DNA of 64,000 bases from an uncultured Pelagibacteraceae bacterium. Its GTDB lineage: Bacteria > Pseudomonadota > Alphaproteobacteria > Pelagibacterales > Pelagibacteraceae. Under the pieces are notes generated by a model. That model was not told the origin of the DNA, ran no database searches, and was given only the letters and a program-made list of their open reading frames with translations. A program made the position numbers and the translations under genes. Below, piece after piece: positions 36,358 to 44,605 of this stretch. Positions within the stretch are counted from its first letter, which is position 1. The number at the start of each line of letters is the position of its first letter. The DNA lies in assembly GCA_902628965.1 (NCBI GenBank), contig CACOPB010000002.1:1-64000 (forward strand), read 5' to 3'.

Positions 36358-37077
36358 TTAGAAATTATCCTTAAAATCTCTTAATTTTGAAAAGGTTTTA
36401 ACATCTTTTGCTCTTAAAAATATATTACACTCCAATTCCTCTTTTAAAGTTGTGGGTACGGTAGGAATTCCATTTTCTCTTAATTTTTCTATTTTTTCTA
36501 TTTTTTTTTTTAAATCTTTGTTTTCGGAGTCATATTTTTTGCAAAATTTTGCATTGTTAAGAGTGTATTCATGCCCACAATAAATTTTTGTATCTCCTGG
36601 TAATAATTTAATTTTGTTTAAAGATTCAAACATTTCTTCGTAAGAACCTTCGAATATTCTTCCACAACCAAGTGAGAAAAGAGTATCTCCAACAAAAACT
36701 AATTTTTCTTTAAAAAAATTAAAACAAATATGGCCTGAAGTATGTCCAGGTATATGCATAATTTTAGCTTCAAAGTTTTCAGCTTTCCATATTTGATTAT
36801 CTTCTAACAATATGTCTATCTCTGGTATTCTTTTCGAATCTCCTTTAAAACCCACAACAATTGATCCATATTTTTTTTTTAATTCTAGATTTCCTCCAAT
36901 ATGATCATAATGATGGTGAGTATTAAGAATGTATTTTAATTTTATATTTTTATTTTTTAGGAAATTTATTATTGGCTCAGCCTCACTGGGATCTACAATA
37001 CACGCAGAATTGCTACTTTCGTCTATTATTAAATAGCTATAGTTGTCTTGAAGACAAGGTATAATTTCAATAAGCAT
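36358..37077 (-). CDS. gloB: hydroxyacylglutathione hydrolase (glyoxalase II)
   Basis: Metallo-beta-lactamase-fold thioesterase (239 residues) that releases D-lactate and glutathione from S-lactoylglutathione. The metal motif THHHYDHIGG (about 51-60), HIPGHTSGH and FVGDTLFSLGCGRIFEG, then IYCGHEYT, are all present in order. The C-terminal GloB-specific domain (NAKFCKKYDSEN onward) separates it from generic MBL hydrolases. It lies one base after metW on the same strand. Confidence 0.94.
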   Translation of the reverse strand: MLIEIIPCLQDNYSYLIIDESSNSACIVDPSEAEPIINFLKNKNIKLKYILNTHHHYDHIGGNLELKKKYGSIVVGFKGDSKRIPEIDILLEDNQIWKAENFEAKIMHIPGHTSGHICFNFFKEKLVFVGDTLFSLGCGRIFEGSYEEMFESLNKIKLLPGDTKIYCGHEYTLNNAKFCKKYDSENKDLKKKIEKIEKLRENGIPTVPTTLKEELECNIFLRAKDVKTFSKLRDFKDNF

Positions 37078-37078
37078 T

Positions 37079-37675
37079 TTATTTTTCTATCAAAAATATA
37101 CCAAGATCTGCAAACAAATTTTTAACACCTAAATTACTTTCATTTATTATCGATGTATTAAGATTGTTTAATGCGAGTGATTTAAAAATCTTTATATCTT
37201 TTGATTTTACAAAATAGAAAAAATCTTTGATAGTGCACATGTGTAAATTTGGAGTATTATACCATTCATCTGGTAATGTTTTTGTAATCGGCATTGTACC
37301 TTTAAATAATAAATGAAACCTTACTTTCCAATATCCAAAATTAGGAATAGTAACTATTGCTTTTTTTCCAACTCTTAAAAGTTCATCTAAAACTAATTCA
37401 GGATTAAGAAAAGCTTGAAGTGTTTGACTTAAAACAACATAATCAAACGATTTGTCTGGAAATTGTTTTAAATCTTTCTCAGCATTTCCCTCAATTACAG
37501 TTAAACCTTTTCCGATACATTCTTGCACTTTTTCTTTTGAAATTTCTAATCCTCTTATATTTATGTTTTTATTATCTTTTAAAAATTTCATTAAAGTTCC
37601 ATCAGCACAACCCACATCTAAAACTTTCTTATCTTTTTCAATTAAATCCGCTATTACTTGAAATTCATTTTTCAT
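37079..37675 (-). CDS. metW: methionine biosynthesis protein MetW
   Basis: Small Rossmann-fold methyltransferase-like protein (198 residues). VLDVGCADGTLMKFLKDNK is the SAM-binding-like motif, and the C-terminal WYNTPNLHMCTIKDF is characteristic of MetW. In proteobacteria MetW is found next to metX and is known to act with it in homoserine acylation. Here it follows metX by two bases and so falls under the same SAM-II riboswitch. Confidence 0.94.
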   Translation of the reverse strand: MKNEFQVIADLIEKDKKVLDVGCADGTLMKFLKDNKNINIRGLEISKEKVQECIGKGLTVIEGNAEKDLKQFPDKSFDYVVLSQTLQAFLNPELVLDELLRVGKKAIVTIPNFGYWKVRFHLLFKGTMPITKTLPDEWYNTPNLHMCTIKDFFYFVKSKDIKIFKSLALNNLNTSIINESNLGVKNLFADLGIFLIEK

Positions 37676-37677
37676 AA

Positions 37678-38793
37678 TTAATTTTCTTCATAAGATTTAT
37701 CTAAAAAGTTTTTAAGTGCATTTAAGAAATCAGGAACATCTAGCAAAAAGGAGTCGTGACCTTTATCTGACTCAATTTCTACAAATCCAACATCAGCTCC
37801 TATTGAGTTTAAAGCAATCACAATATCTTTGTTTTCTTGGGTTGGATAAAGCCAATCTGAAGTAAAAGAAATTATAAAAAATTTCGCTTTTGTATTTATA
37901 AATGCCTCTGAAAGATTACCATTGAATTGCTTAGCTAAATCAAAATAATCCATAGCTCTAGTAATATAAAGATAACTATTCGCATCAAATCTATCTACGA
38001 AAACTGAGCCCTGATATCTTAAATAACTTTCTATTTGAAAATCAGCGTCAAATCCAAATTTAAGATCTTCTCTTTCTTGTAACTTTCTTCCAAATTTTTC
38101 CTGCAAACCTTTTTTAGATAAATAAGTAATATGAGCTGCCATTCTAGCTACTGCCAATCCTTTTCCGGGATTAGTATCGTTTGATGTATAATTCCCATCT
38201 TTCCAGTTACTATCAGCTGTAATAGCTTGTCTACCTAGTTCGTTAAAAGCAATATTTTGAGCTGAATGACTAGATGTCGTTGCTATCGGTATCACTGTTT
38301 TGGATTTATCAGGAAAGTTGCTGATAAACTGAAGGACTTGCATACCTCCCATTGAACCACCAGTTATAGAAAAAAGTTTATCAATACCAAAATGATCAAG
38401 TAAATTATATTGAGCATTCACCATATCATTAATTGTAATAACGGGAAAATTTGTTCCAAAAATTTTTTGATCAGGATCTTTATGACTTGGTCCATATGAT
38501 CCCATACATCCACCAATTACGTTAGAACAAATAACAAAATATTTATTCGTATCGATAGCTTTATCAGGACCTACTGCATAACTCCACCAACCCTCTTTAT
38601 TAGTTACAGGGTTTATTCCGGTTATAAATTGATCTCCTGTTAGAGCATGAAAAACTAATATTGCATTATCTTTCTTTGAATTAAGTGAACCATAAGTTTC
38701 ATAGGCTATCGGAAAATCTTTTATAGTCTTCCCACAGTCTAATTTTAGTGGTTTCTTTATAATTAAAGTTTTTATGTTTTTCTCAGTATTCAT
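37678..38793 (-). CDS. metX: homoserine O-acyltransferase
   Basis: Alpha/beta-hydrolase-fold acyltransferase that commits homoserine to methionine synthesis (371 residues). Signatures: ALTGDQFITG, VIGGCMGSYGPSH, the nucleophile elbow TGGSMGGMQVLQ, SDWLYPTQE with the catalytic Asp, and KGHDSFLLD with His. MetX members may use acetyl- or succinyl-CoA, so the acyl donor is left open. The gene is preceded by a SAM-II riboswitch and is co-transcribed with metW. Confidence 0.96.
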   Translation of the reverse strand: MNTEKNIKTLIIKKPLKLDCGKTIKDFPIAYETYGSLNSKKDNAILVFHALTGDQFITGINPVTNKEGWWSYAVGPDKAIDTNKYFVICSNVIGGCMGSYGPSHKDPDQKIFGTNFPVITINDMVNAQYNLLDHFGIDKLFSITGGSMGGMQVLQFISNFPDKSKTVIPIATTSSHSAQNIAFNELGRQAITADSNWKDGNYTSNDTNPGKGLAVARMAAHITYLSKKGLQEKFGRKLQEREDLKFGFDADFQIESYLRYQGSVFVDRFDANSYLYITRAMDYFDLAKQFNGNLSEAFINTKAKFFIISFTSDWLYPTQENKDIVIALNSIGADVGFVEIESDKGHDSFLLDVPDFLNALKNFLDKSYEEN

Positions 38794-38819
38794 AGTTTTT
38801 GACTGTTTCGAATTGTGAG

Positions 38820-38854
38820 AAAAAAAACTATTTTAGCGGTTTTTTTTAAGCGCT
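38820..38854 (-). terminator. U-tract abutting the SAM-II pseudoknot, possible SAM-dependent terminator
   Basis: On the minus strand the last paired segment of the SAM-II pseudoknot (GCTAAA, 38837-38832) is followed by ATAG and then eight Ts (38827-38820). The U-tract therefore begins four bases after a ligand-stabilised structure, similar to intrinsic terminator geometry. The eight As inside the riboswitch (38847-38840) could also pair with this U-tract. The mechanism is inference. Confidence 0.35.
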
Positions 38855-38878
38855 CGCAATTCAGTTAAATCAGCGCAT
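38828..38878 (-). promoter_or_regulatory. SAM-II riboswitch controlling metX-metW
   Basis: Read on the minus strand, the segment contains the SAM-II consensus blocks in order: GCGCTGATTTAAC (38876-38864), TTGC (38859-38856), AGCGC (38854-38850), an A-rich linker, and GCTAAA (38837-38832). P1 is GCGCT paired with AGCGC, and the linker and GCTAAA form the H-type pseudoknot. SAM-II is known upstream of metX/metA in alphaproteobacteria, and metX begins 34 bases downstream. A consensus promoter ends just before it. The match is strong and specific. Confidence 0.88.
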
Positions 38879-38882
38879 AATT

Positions 38883-38911
38883 TTTTTACTAGAACTTATT
38901 TATTATGTCAA
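38883..38911 (-). promoter_or_regulatory. promoter of the metX-metW transcript
   Basis: On the minus strand a perfect TTGACA (38911-38906) is 17 bases from TAAAAA (38888-38883). A start site about seven bases on falls at the 5' edge of the SAM-II P1 stem, so the transcript would begin with the riboswitch itself. Confidence 0.6.
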
Positions 38912-38937
38912 TTTTTTAAAAAATCCTCTTATTCTCT

Positions 38938-38957
38938 ATAAAATTTTGTAATTTTAT
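38938..38957. repeat. inverted repeat in the metX-hisC divergent region
   Basis: A perfect 8-bp dyad, ATAAAATT and AATTTTAT, around TTGT lies 28 bases before hisC and about 27 bases upstream of the metX -35 element. It could be an operator, but short AT-only palindromes are common at this base composition. Confidence 0.3.
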
Positions 38958-38984
38958 CTATAAAGAGCACATAAATTAAAAAAA

Positions 38985-40070
38985 ATGATAACTCCAAAAT
39001 TCAAAAAATTTAAAATTGAGGCTTATAAGCCTGGTAAATCAAAAGTTAAGAAACTTAAGAACGTAATTAAGCTTTCTGCAAATGAGTCTGCTTTAGGTAT
39101 GAGCCCTAAAGCAAAGAAAATAATATCAAATAAAAATCTGAATTTAGATAAATATCCAGATGGAAAATCTCAAAATTTAAGAAAAGCAATATCTAAAACT
39201 TATAAATGTAATTCTGAGAAAATTATTTGTGGAGCAGGTTCAGATGAAGTTATTCAAATGCTCTGTCAGTTGTTTTTAAAACCAAAAGATGAGGTTGTAG
39301 TACCAGAGTACAGTTTTTTAATGTACAGAATTTACTCAAAAATTGTAGGTGCAAAAGTTGTGTTTGCAAAAGAAATTAATTTTACAGTTTCAGTAAATGA
39401 AATTTTAAAAAAAATAACAAAAAAAACTAAAATTGTGTTTATAGCTAACCCAAACAATCCTACAGGAACTTACTTAGCAAAAAAAGAAGTTTTAGAATTA
39501 AGAAAAAGATTAAATAAAAAAATTTTACTAGTTATAGATGATGCCTATGCGGAATATATGAAAAACAAAGATTATTCATCTGGGTTAGATTTGTTTAAAA
39601 ATAAAGACAATGTTTTCATCCTTAGAACTTTTTCTAAAATGTTTGGATTAGCTTCTCTGAGAGTAGGTTGGGGATATGGATCAAAAAAAATAGTTAATGC
39701 GCTAAATGTTATAAAACCACCATTTAATGTAAATGGTATTGCTCAATTAGCTGCCACCGAGTCACTAAAGGATAAAGCTTTCATAAATAAATCGATTAGA
39801 CATAATTTATTATATTCTGAAAAAATTAAGAAATTTCTTGAGACATATGATATTTTTTCAAATTCAGTTTCAGCAAATTTTTTGTTACTTAATTTTGAAA
39901 AATGCAGATATTCAGCAAAATTTCTATATGAAAAACTTAAAAATAAGGGAATTATTTTAAGATCAACAGAAGATGGTTATCATATAAAGAATAAATTAAG
40001 GTTAACTATTGGATCTAAAAAAGAAAACTTAAAATTTATGAGTGTTATTAAGCAAGTATTGAAAAAATGA
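38985..40070 (+). CDS. hisC: histidinol-phosphate / aromatic aminotransferase
   Basis: Class I/II PLP aminotransferase of the HisC family (361 residues). KLSANESALGMSPKA opens the protein, KYPDGKSQNLRKAI and GAGSDEVIQMLCQLF bind substrate and PLP phosphate, NPNNPTGTYL follows, and the PLP lysine lies in RTFSKMFGLASLRVGWG. It overlaps tyrA by four bases (ATGA), so a role in tyrosine or phenylalanine transamination is as likely as histidine synthesis; HisC enzymes often do both. Confidence 0.9.
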   Translation: MITPKFKKFKIEAYKPGKSKVKKLKNVIKLSANESALGMSPKAKKIISNKNLNLDKYPDGKSQNLRKAISKTYKCNSEKIICGAGSDEVIQMLCQLFLKPKDEVVVPEYSFLMYRIYSKIVGAKVVFAKEINFTVSVNEILKKITKKTKIVFIANPNNPTGTYLAKKEVLELRKRLNKKILLVIDDAYAEYMKNKDYSSGLDLFKNKDNVFILRTFSKMFGLASLRVGWGYGSKKIVNALNVIKPPFNVNGIAQLAATESLKDKAFINKSIRHNLLYSEKIKKFLETYDIFSNSVSANFLLLNFEKCRYSAKFLYEKLKNKGIILRSTEDGYHIKNKLRLTIGSKKENLKFMSVIKQVLKK

Positions 40071-40963
40071 AAAATATTTTAATTATTGGCTGTGGATTAT
40101 TAGGTTCATCTTTATTAAGGCGTATTAGCAAAAAAAAATTAGCGAAAAAAATATTTATTTATGAAAAATCAAAATCAAATATTGCTAAGATAAAAAGATT
40201 AAAATTACCTGGAACAATTGTTAAATCATTAAAAGAAGGTACAAGTAATTCCGATTTAATCATCTTTTGTACACCAATGAGTGAATACAAAAATATTATT
40301 TTAAAAATTAATAAATTTATACCATCGAAAACATTGATTACAGATATTGGTTCTTCAAAAAATGAAACTTCTAAAATTATAAATAAATTTTTAAAGAAAG
40401 GTATTCGTTGGATTCAAAGTCACCCGATAGCTGGATCAGAGGTCAGTGGACCAGAGCATGGTAAAGAAAATATGTTTACTGATAGATGGTGCATAATAAT
40501 TAAAGAAAAAAATATTAAAAAAAATAATATAAATATTCTAACTAAGTTTTGGAAAAAAATTGGATCAAAAGTAGTTGTTATGAGCGCTGAAAAACATGAC
40601 AAAATTTTTTCTATTACTAGTCATTTACCACACTTAATTGCCTATAATCTGGTGAAATCTGCACAAGATTTTGAGAAAAAACAAAATTATGACCTAATCA
40701 AATATAGCGCTGGTGGATTACGAGATTTTTCTAGGATTGCAGCGTCAAATGAAATCATGTGGAGAGATATTTTTTTTAACAATAAAAATAATATTTCAAA
40801 AGCGATTGATTTATTTATTAAAAATTTAAATAAATTTAAAAAAGATATTAATTCACAAAATAATAAGTCTATCATAAAGAAACTTATTCAGACTAAAAAA
40901 GTAAGGTCAAAAATCATCAAATTAAAACAAGATATAGACAAGCCTGACTTTGGAAGAAATTAA
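40067..40963 (+). CDS. tyrA: prephenate / arogenate dehydrogenase
   Basis: NAD-dependent TyrA family enzyme for tyrosine synthesis (298 residues). The N-terminal IIGCGLLGSSLLRRI is the NAD-binding loop. TDIGSSKNE, IQSHPIAGSEVSGPEHGK (with the catalytic His context), and SHLPHLIAYNLV are the TyrA signatures. It has no fused chorismate mutase or ACT domain. Whether it prefers prephenate or arogenate cannot be read from sequence. Its TAA shares TTAA with the convergent stop on the other strand. Confidence 0.93.
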   Translation: MKNILIIGCGLLGSSLLRRISKKKLAKKIFIYEKSKSNIAKIKRLKLPGTIVKSLKEGTSNSDLIIFCTPMSEYKNIILKINKFIPSKTLITDIGSSKNETSKIINKFLKKGIRWIQSHPIAGSEVSGPEHGKENMFTDRWCIIIKEKNIKKNNINILTKFWKKIGSKVVVMSAEKHDKIFSITSHLPHLIAYNLVKSAQDFEKKQNYDLIKYSAGGLRDFSRIAASNEIMWRDIFFNNKNNISKAIDLFIKNLNKFKKDINSQNNKSIIKKLIQTKKVRSKIIKLKQDIDKPDFGRN

Positions 40964-41706
40964 TATTTTATTTTAGATACTTTTTTTACCTTTAGCTTGG
41001 CAGTTTTTTCAATTCTATTAATTGTTTCTATAATTGGCATAATAATTACTTTTCTTTCTGGACCATAAGCATGAATTAGTTGTTTAGAATTCAAACAAAT
41101 TGCAACATGACCTTTCCAAAAAATAATATCTCCTTTTTTAAATATTTTTTTTTTTAAATTCTTTTTTGTATATTTGATCTGATCTTTTGTATCTCTTGGA
41201 TAAAACGAATTATTATAACAATAAAATATTTGCAATAAGGCCGAACAATCAATACCTTTAAATGTTTTTCCACCCCAAACATATTTTACATCGAGAAATT
41301 TTTTAAATACTTTTGTAAAATTATTTTCTTTATGGTTTATTTTTTTAATATCTACTTTTTTAATCCATTTATTTTTCTCAATTTTTACGTAATTCTTATT
41401 TTGTTCAAATACAGATAATTTGGATGCAAGTGGAAGCCAACTGCCTGTTCCAATTCCAGGTTTCTTATAAATCTTTGCTTTTAGTGAACTAACTTTATAA
41501 TTGGAGCTAAATTTTTCTATATATTTTGAATTTTTTATAAACCCCTTATAATTATCAAATAAAATTTTAATTTTTATCCAATTTTTATTTTTTGCTAATA
41601 TTTTGAATTTTTCACCATATATAATTTGTGAAGTTACTTCAGATCTTATGGAAGGACTTTTATAAATATTCGAAAAATTACCTATGAAGTAAAAATTATT
41701 TTGCAC
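40960..41706 (-). CDS. NlpC/P60 peptidase, probably cytosolic murein-peptide hydrolase
   Basis: Two SH3-like segments (about 1-120) precede an NlpC/P60 domain. The catalytic Cys is in FKGIDCSALLQ (about 154), and His residues follow in WKGHVAICL and LIHAYG. No signal peptide is visible. It overlaps the muropeptide permease ampG, so a cytosolic YkfC-like gamma-D-glutamyl dipeptidase role in recycling imported wall peptides is likely but inferred. The start is uncertain: adjacent TTG (41709) and GTG (41706) codons both overlap ampG; I chose GTG. Confidence 0.88.
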   Translation of the reverse strand: MQNNFYFIGNFSNIYKSPSIRSEVTSQIIYGEKFKILAKNKNWIKIKILFDNYKGFIKNSKYIEKFSSNYKVSSLKAKIYKKPGIGTGSWLPLASKLSVFEQNKNYVKIEKNKWIKKVDIKKINHKENNFTKVFKKFLDVKYVWGGKTFKGIDCSALLQIFYCYNNSFYPRDTKDQIKYTKKNLKKKIFKKGDIIFWKGHVAICLNSKQLIHAYGPERKVIIMPIIETINRIEKTAKLKVKKVSKIKY

Positions 41707-43072
41707 CAATTTTAATTTTGTTTTTAATTAACCACAAACAAATCAACGAAGGTATCACCATAATAGTTGTTAGAACAAAAAATGTTCCCCAATCTCCATT
41801 TAACCAGTCAACTAAAGCTCCTGAGGATGAAGCTAAAGTAGTACGACCAGCAGTACCAATTGAAGCAAGTAATGCATATTGTGTGGCTGTATAAGTTCTA
41901 TCAACTAGTAATGATATAAATGCAACAAATGCTACAGTTGCAAAAGCTGCTGTGATATCATCAGCTATAACCGCAATTGCAAATAAAATTTCTGATTTTC
42001 CAGTCCATGCTAAAACTGCAAATAAAAGATTGGTTACAGCCATTAACCCACCAGCAAAGAACATAGTTTTAATTGTTCCAGCTCTCATGGCCATTACTCC
42101 TCCCAACAAAGTAAATACAACTGTAGTTATCCAACCAAGACCTTTTGAATAAATTGCAATTTGACCTTTGGAGAAACCAATTTCTTTATAAAAAACAATA
42201 GACATTCTTCCCATAAATGCCTCACCTATCTTAAACAAGAAAACAAATCCTAAAATTCCAGCTGCAATGGCAAAACCATTTTTTCTAAAAAAACTAATAA
42301 TAGGTCCGCCTATAGTTCCTGTAATATAAGCGATAAAGTTTGTAATAATATTGCTAGATCCAAGTTTTCCTTCAATTAATTTGTCTGTTTCTCTCTGTTT
42401 TGCTTCTCTGTTTGTCTCTATAGGTTCATGAACAAACATTAATCCAATATTCATTAAAATTATTAAAATACCTAAAATTAAAAAAGTAGCTTGCCAGTAG
42501 TCAGCTACCCCTAGATTTTCAAAAAATTCTGCCGTAAATAAAGCAACAACTCCACCTAATTTATAACCTGTCCACCAGCCAACAACAGCCATAGCAGCAC
42601 CAGCAGCCATTGATTTTCCTTCATTTTCATTTATCTGTTCAATTCTTAATGCATCTACAGTTATATCTTGAGTTGCCGACGCGATAGCAATAATTAAACC
42701 TACAGTAATTAATAAAGCTAAATTTTCGGTTGGATTAATCACACTCCAAACAACAAGACTTAACAAAATAATTAATTGCATCAAAACTATCCAGCCTCTT
42801 CTATGACCTAACTTTTTTGTTAGTATTGGAATTTGAATTCTATCTATAATGGGAGCCCACAAATAATTGAATGCGTATACTCCAAAAATTAAACCTGCCC
42901 ATCCAATTGTTGATCTACTAAGACCTTCTTCTTTAAGCCAAAGACTTAAGCTGCTTGCAATTAGTACCCATGGGAAACCACTTATTGCACCTAATAAAAG
43001 AATTCTTACCATTCGAATATCTTTATAAACTGCAAGAGAATCAAGCCATGTTTGTTTCTTTGTTTCAGACAT
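41696..43072 (-). CDS. ampG: AmpG-family muropeptide permease (MFS)
   Basis: Major-facilitator membrane protein of about 458 residues with twelve predicted helices. LLGAISGFPWVLIASSLSLWLKEEG, GVYAFNYLWAPIIDR, HRRGWIVLMQL and ATQDITVDALRIE are the AmpG signatures. The known role is proton-driven import of GlcNAc-anhydroMurNAc peptides. The start at 43072 is chosen because GGAGA lies at the right distance upstream; an earlier TTG (43087) would overlap trkH. The NlpC/P60 peptidase follows with an overlap, a functional pair. Confidence 0.92.
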   Translation of the reverse strand: MSETKKQTWLDSLAVYKDIRMVRILLLGAISGFPWVLIASSLSLWLKEEGLSRSTIGWAGLIFGVYAFNYLWAPIIDRIQIPILTKKLGHRRGWIVLMQLIILLSLVVWSVINPTENLALLITVGLIIAIASATQDITVDALRIEQINENEGKSMAAGAAMAVVGWWTGYKLGGVVALFTAEFFENLGVADYWQATFLILGILIILMNIGLMFVHEPIETNREAKQRETDKLIEGKLGSSNIITNFIAYITGTIGGPIISFFRKNGFAIAAGILGFVFLFKIGEAFMGRMSIVFYKEIGFSKGQIAIYSKGLGWITTVVFTLLGGVMAMRAGTIKTMFFAGGLMAVTNLLFAVLAWTGKSEILFAIAVIADDITAAFATVAFVAFISLLVDRTYTATQYALLASIGTAGRTTLASSSGALVDWLNGDWGTFFVLTTIMVIPSLICLWLIKNKIKIGAK

Positions 43073-43074
43073 AA

Positions 43075-44514
43075 TTAATTTCTCCAAAAAGATGGTAAGA
43101 ACAATACTAATATTGCAAACAACTCAAGTCTACCTAAAATCATACCTACAGTTAGGATCCATTTAGAAATATCAGGTAAAGCTGAAAAATCCCCATTAGG
43201 CCCAATTATAGGACCCAAACCTGGACCAACATTTGATATTGATGTTGCTGCTCCAGAGATAGCAGTTATAAAATCGAGACCTGTTAATGATAATAATGCA
43301 GCTAAAATAAAAAAAATAACAAAGTAAAAATAAATAAATGAAATTATTGACGCAATAAATTTATCATCAACAGATCCTTGATCGTATTTAATTATAAATA
43401 TTCCCTTTGGATATATAATTTTTTTTAATTGATTTAATATAAATAAATATAGAATTTGAATTCTAAAAATTTTAACACCACAAGTAGTTGATCCAGCACA
43501 GCCCCCAATAAACATTAATGCAAGAAATATTGTTATAGGAAAACTTCCCCAACCATCAAATTCGGCATTTACATAACCTGTTCCAGTCAATATTGAAATT
43601 GTATTAAAAAAAATAGATCTTAAACTAAAGTTTCCGTTATTATTAAATAATAAATAAATTGATAATATAATAATACTTATAATTATTATTTTAACGAATG
43701 TTTTGATTTGAATATCGTTTAAAAATATTTTTTTATTACCATTAATAAATTTAATATATGTAATAAAAGGAATACTTCCTAAAATTATAAAAATCATTGA
43801 TGATATCTCTATAGGAACACTGTCAAAATATCCTATAGATTGATTATAATTAGAAAATCCACCTGTAGCTATGGTAGTCATAGAATGAGTTAAACTATCG
43901 AATTTTCCCATTCCAAATATCCAATATGATAATGCACAAAGAGCAGTTAGGCCTGAATAAATATAAATAAGTCTTAAAGCTATTTCTTTTGATTTAGGAA
44001 GAATTTTTTCAGATGAGTCGTTGCTAGAAATTTTAAATAATTGCATACCACCAACATTCATTATAGGCATCAAGGTAATTGCCATAACAATTATACCAAT
44101 ACCCCCCAACCATTGAAGTATTGCTCTCCATAATAGAATACCTTTTGGTGTATTCTCTAAGTCAGAAATAATTGTTGATCCAGTTGTTGTAATACCAGAC
44201 ATACTTTCAAAAAAAGCATCAGTAATTGAAAGTTCAATAGTCGAAAATATAAATGGTAAAGATCCAAAAATAGCAATACTTAACCATGACAAGGCAGTTA
44301 ATAAAAATGCTTGTTGCAAATTTAATTTTTTGTCGTGGTCTAGATTTGAAAGAAAAAATAATGATCCAAAAATTATAGTAACAATAGATGCACCAAAAAA
44401 TGATGAATCTATTTCTGAATAAATAAATTGAGCAATTATTGGGATGAACATTGAGATCCCTAAAATTATTTGCAAAATTCCTAGTGTAAAAAAAACAGTT
44501 TTATAATTAGACAT
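43075..44514 (-). CDS. trkH: Trk potassium uptake protein TrkH
   Basis: Membrane subunit of the Trk potassium channel (479 residues). Four pore-loop repeats are recognisable, for example ESMSGITTTGST, IATGGFSN, LTGTGYVNAEFDGWG and ISNVGPGLGP, and GGCAGSTTCGVKIFR is typical of TrkH. Its regulatory partner TrkA is not in this window. ampG follows two bases downstream. A 91-base gap separates its start from the divergent lysK; no clear promoter is evident in it. Confidence 0.95.
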   Translation of the reverse strand: MSNYKTVFFTLGILQIILGISMFIPIIAQFIYSEIDSSFFGASIVTIIFGSLFFLSNLDHDKKLNLQQAFLLTALSWLSIAIFGSLPFIFSTIELSITDAFFESMSGITTTGSTIISDLENTPKGILLWRAILQWLGGIGIIVMAITLMPIMNVGGMQLFKISSNDSSEKILPKSKEIALRLIYIYSGLTALCALSYWIFGMGKFDSLTHSMTTIATGGFSNYNQSIGYFDSVPIEISSMIFIILGSIPFITYIKFINGNKKIFLNDIQIKTFVKIIIISIIILSIYLLFNNNGNFSLRSIFFNTISILTGTGYVNAEFDGWGSFPITIFLALMFIGGCAGSTTCGVKIFRIQILYLFILNQLKKIIYPKGIFIIKYDQGSVDDKFIASIISFIYFYFVIFFILAALLSLTGLDFITAISGAATSISNVGPGLGPIIGPNGDFSALPDISKWILTVGMILGRLELFAILVLFLPSFWRN

Positions 44515-44605
44515 TTTGAAAGAACATTATTTTATGGTAAATAAATTTCAACTCTATAAGAATTAATAAAATCGCCAATTTAAGATTTTTATAAAAGATA
44601 TATTC

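Noticed and set aside
38790..38819. Possible second SAM aptamer (SAM-V) in tandem with SAM-II
   Set aside because: The sequence between the U-tract and the metX ATG is too short and shows no paired pseudoknot strands.
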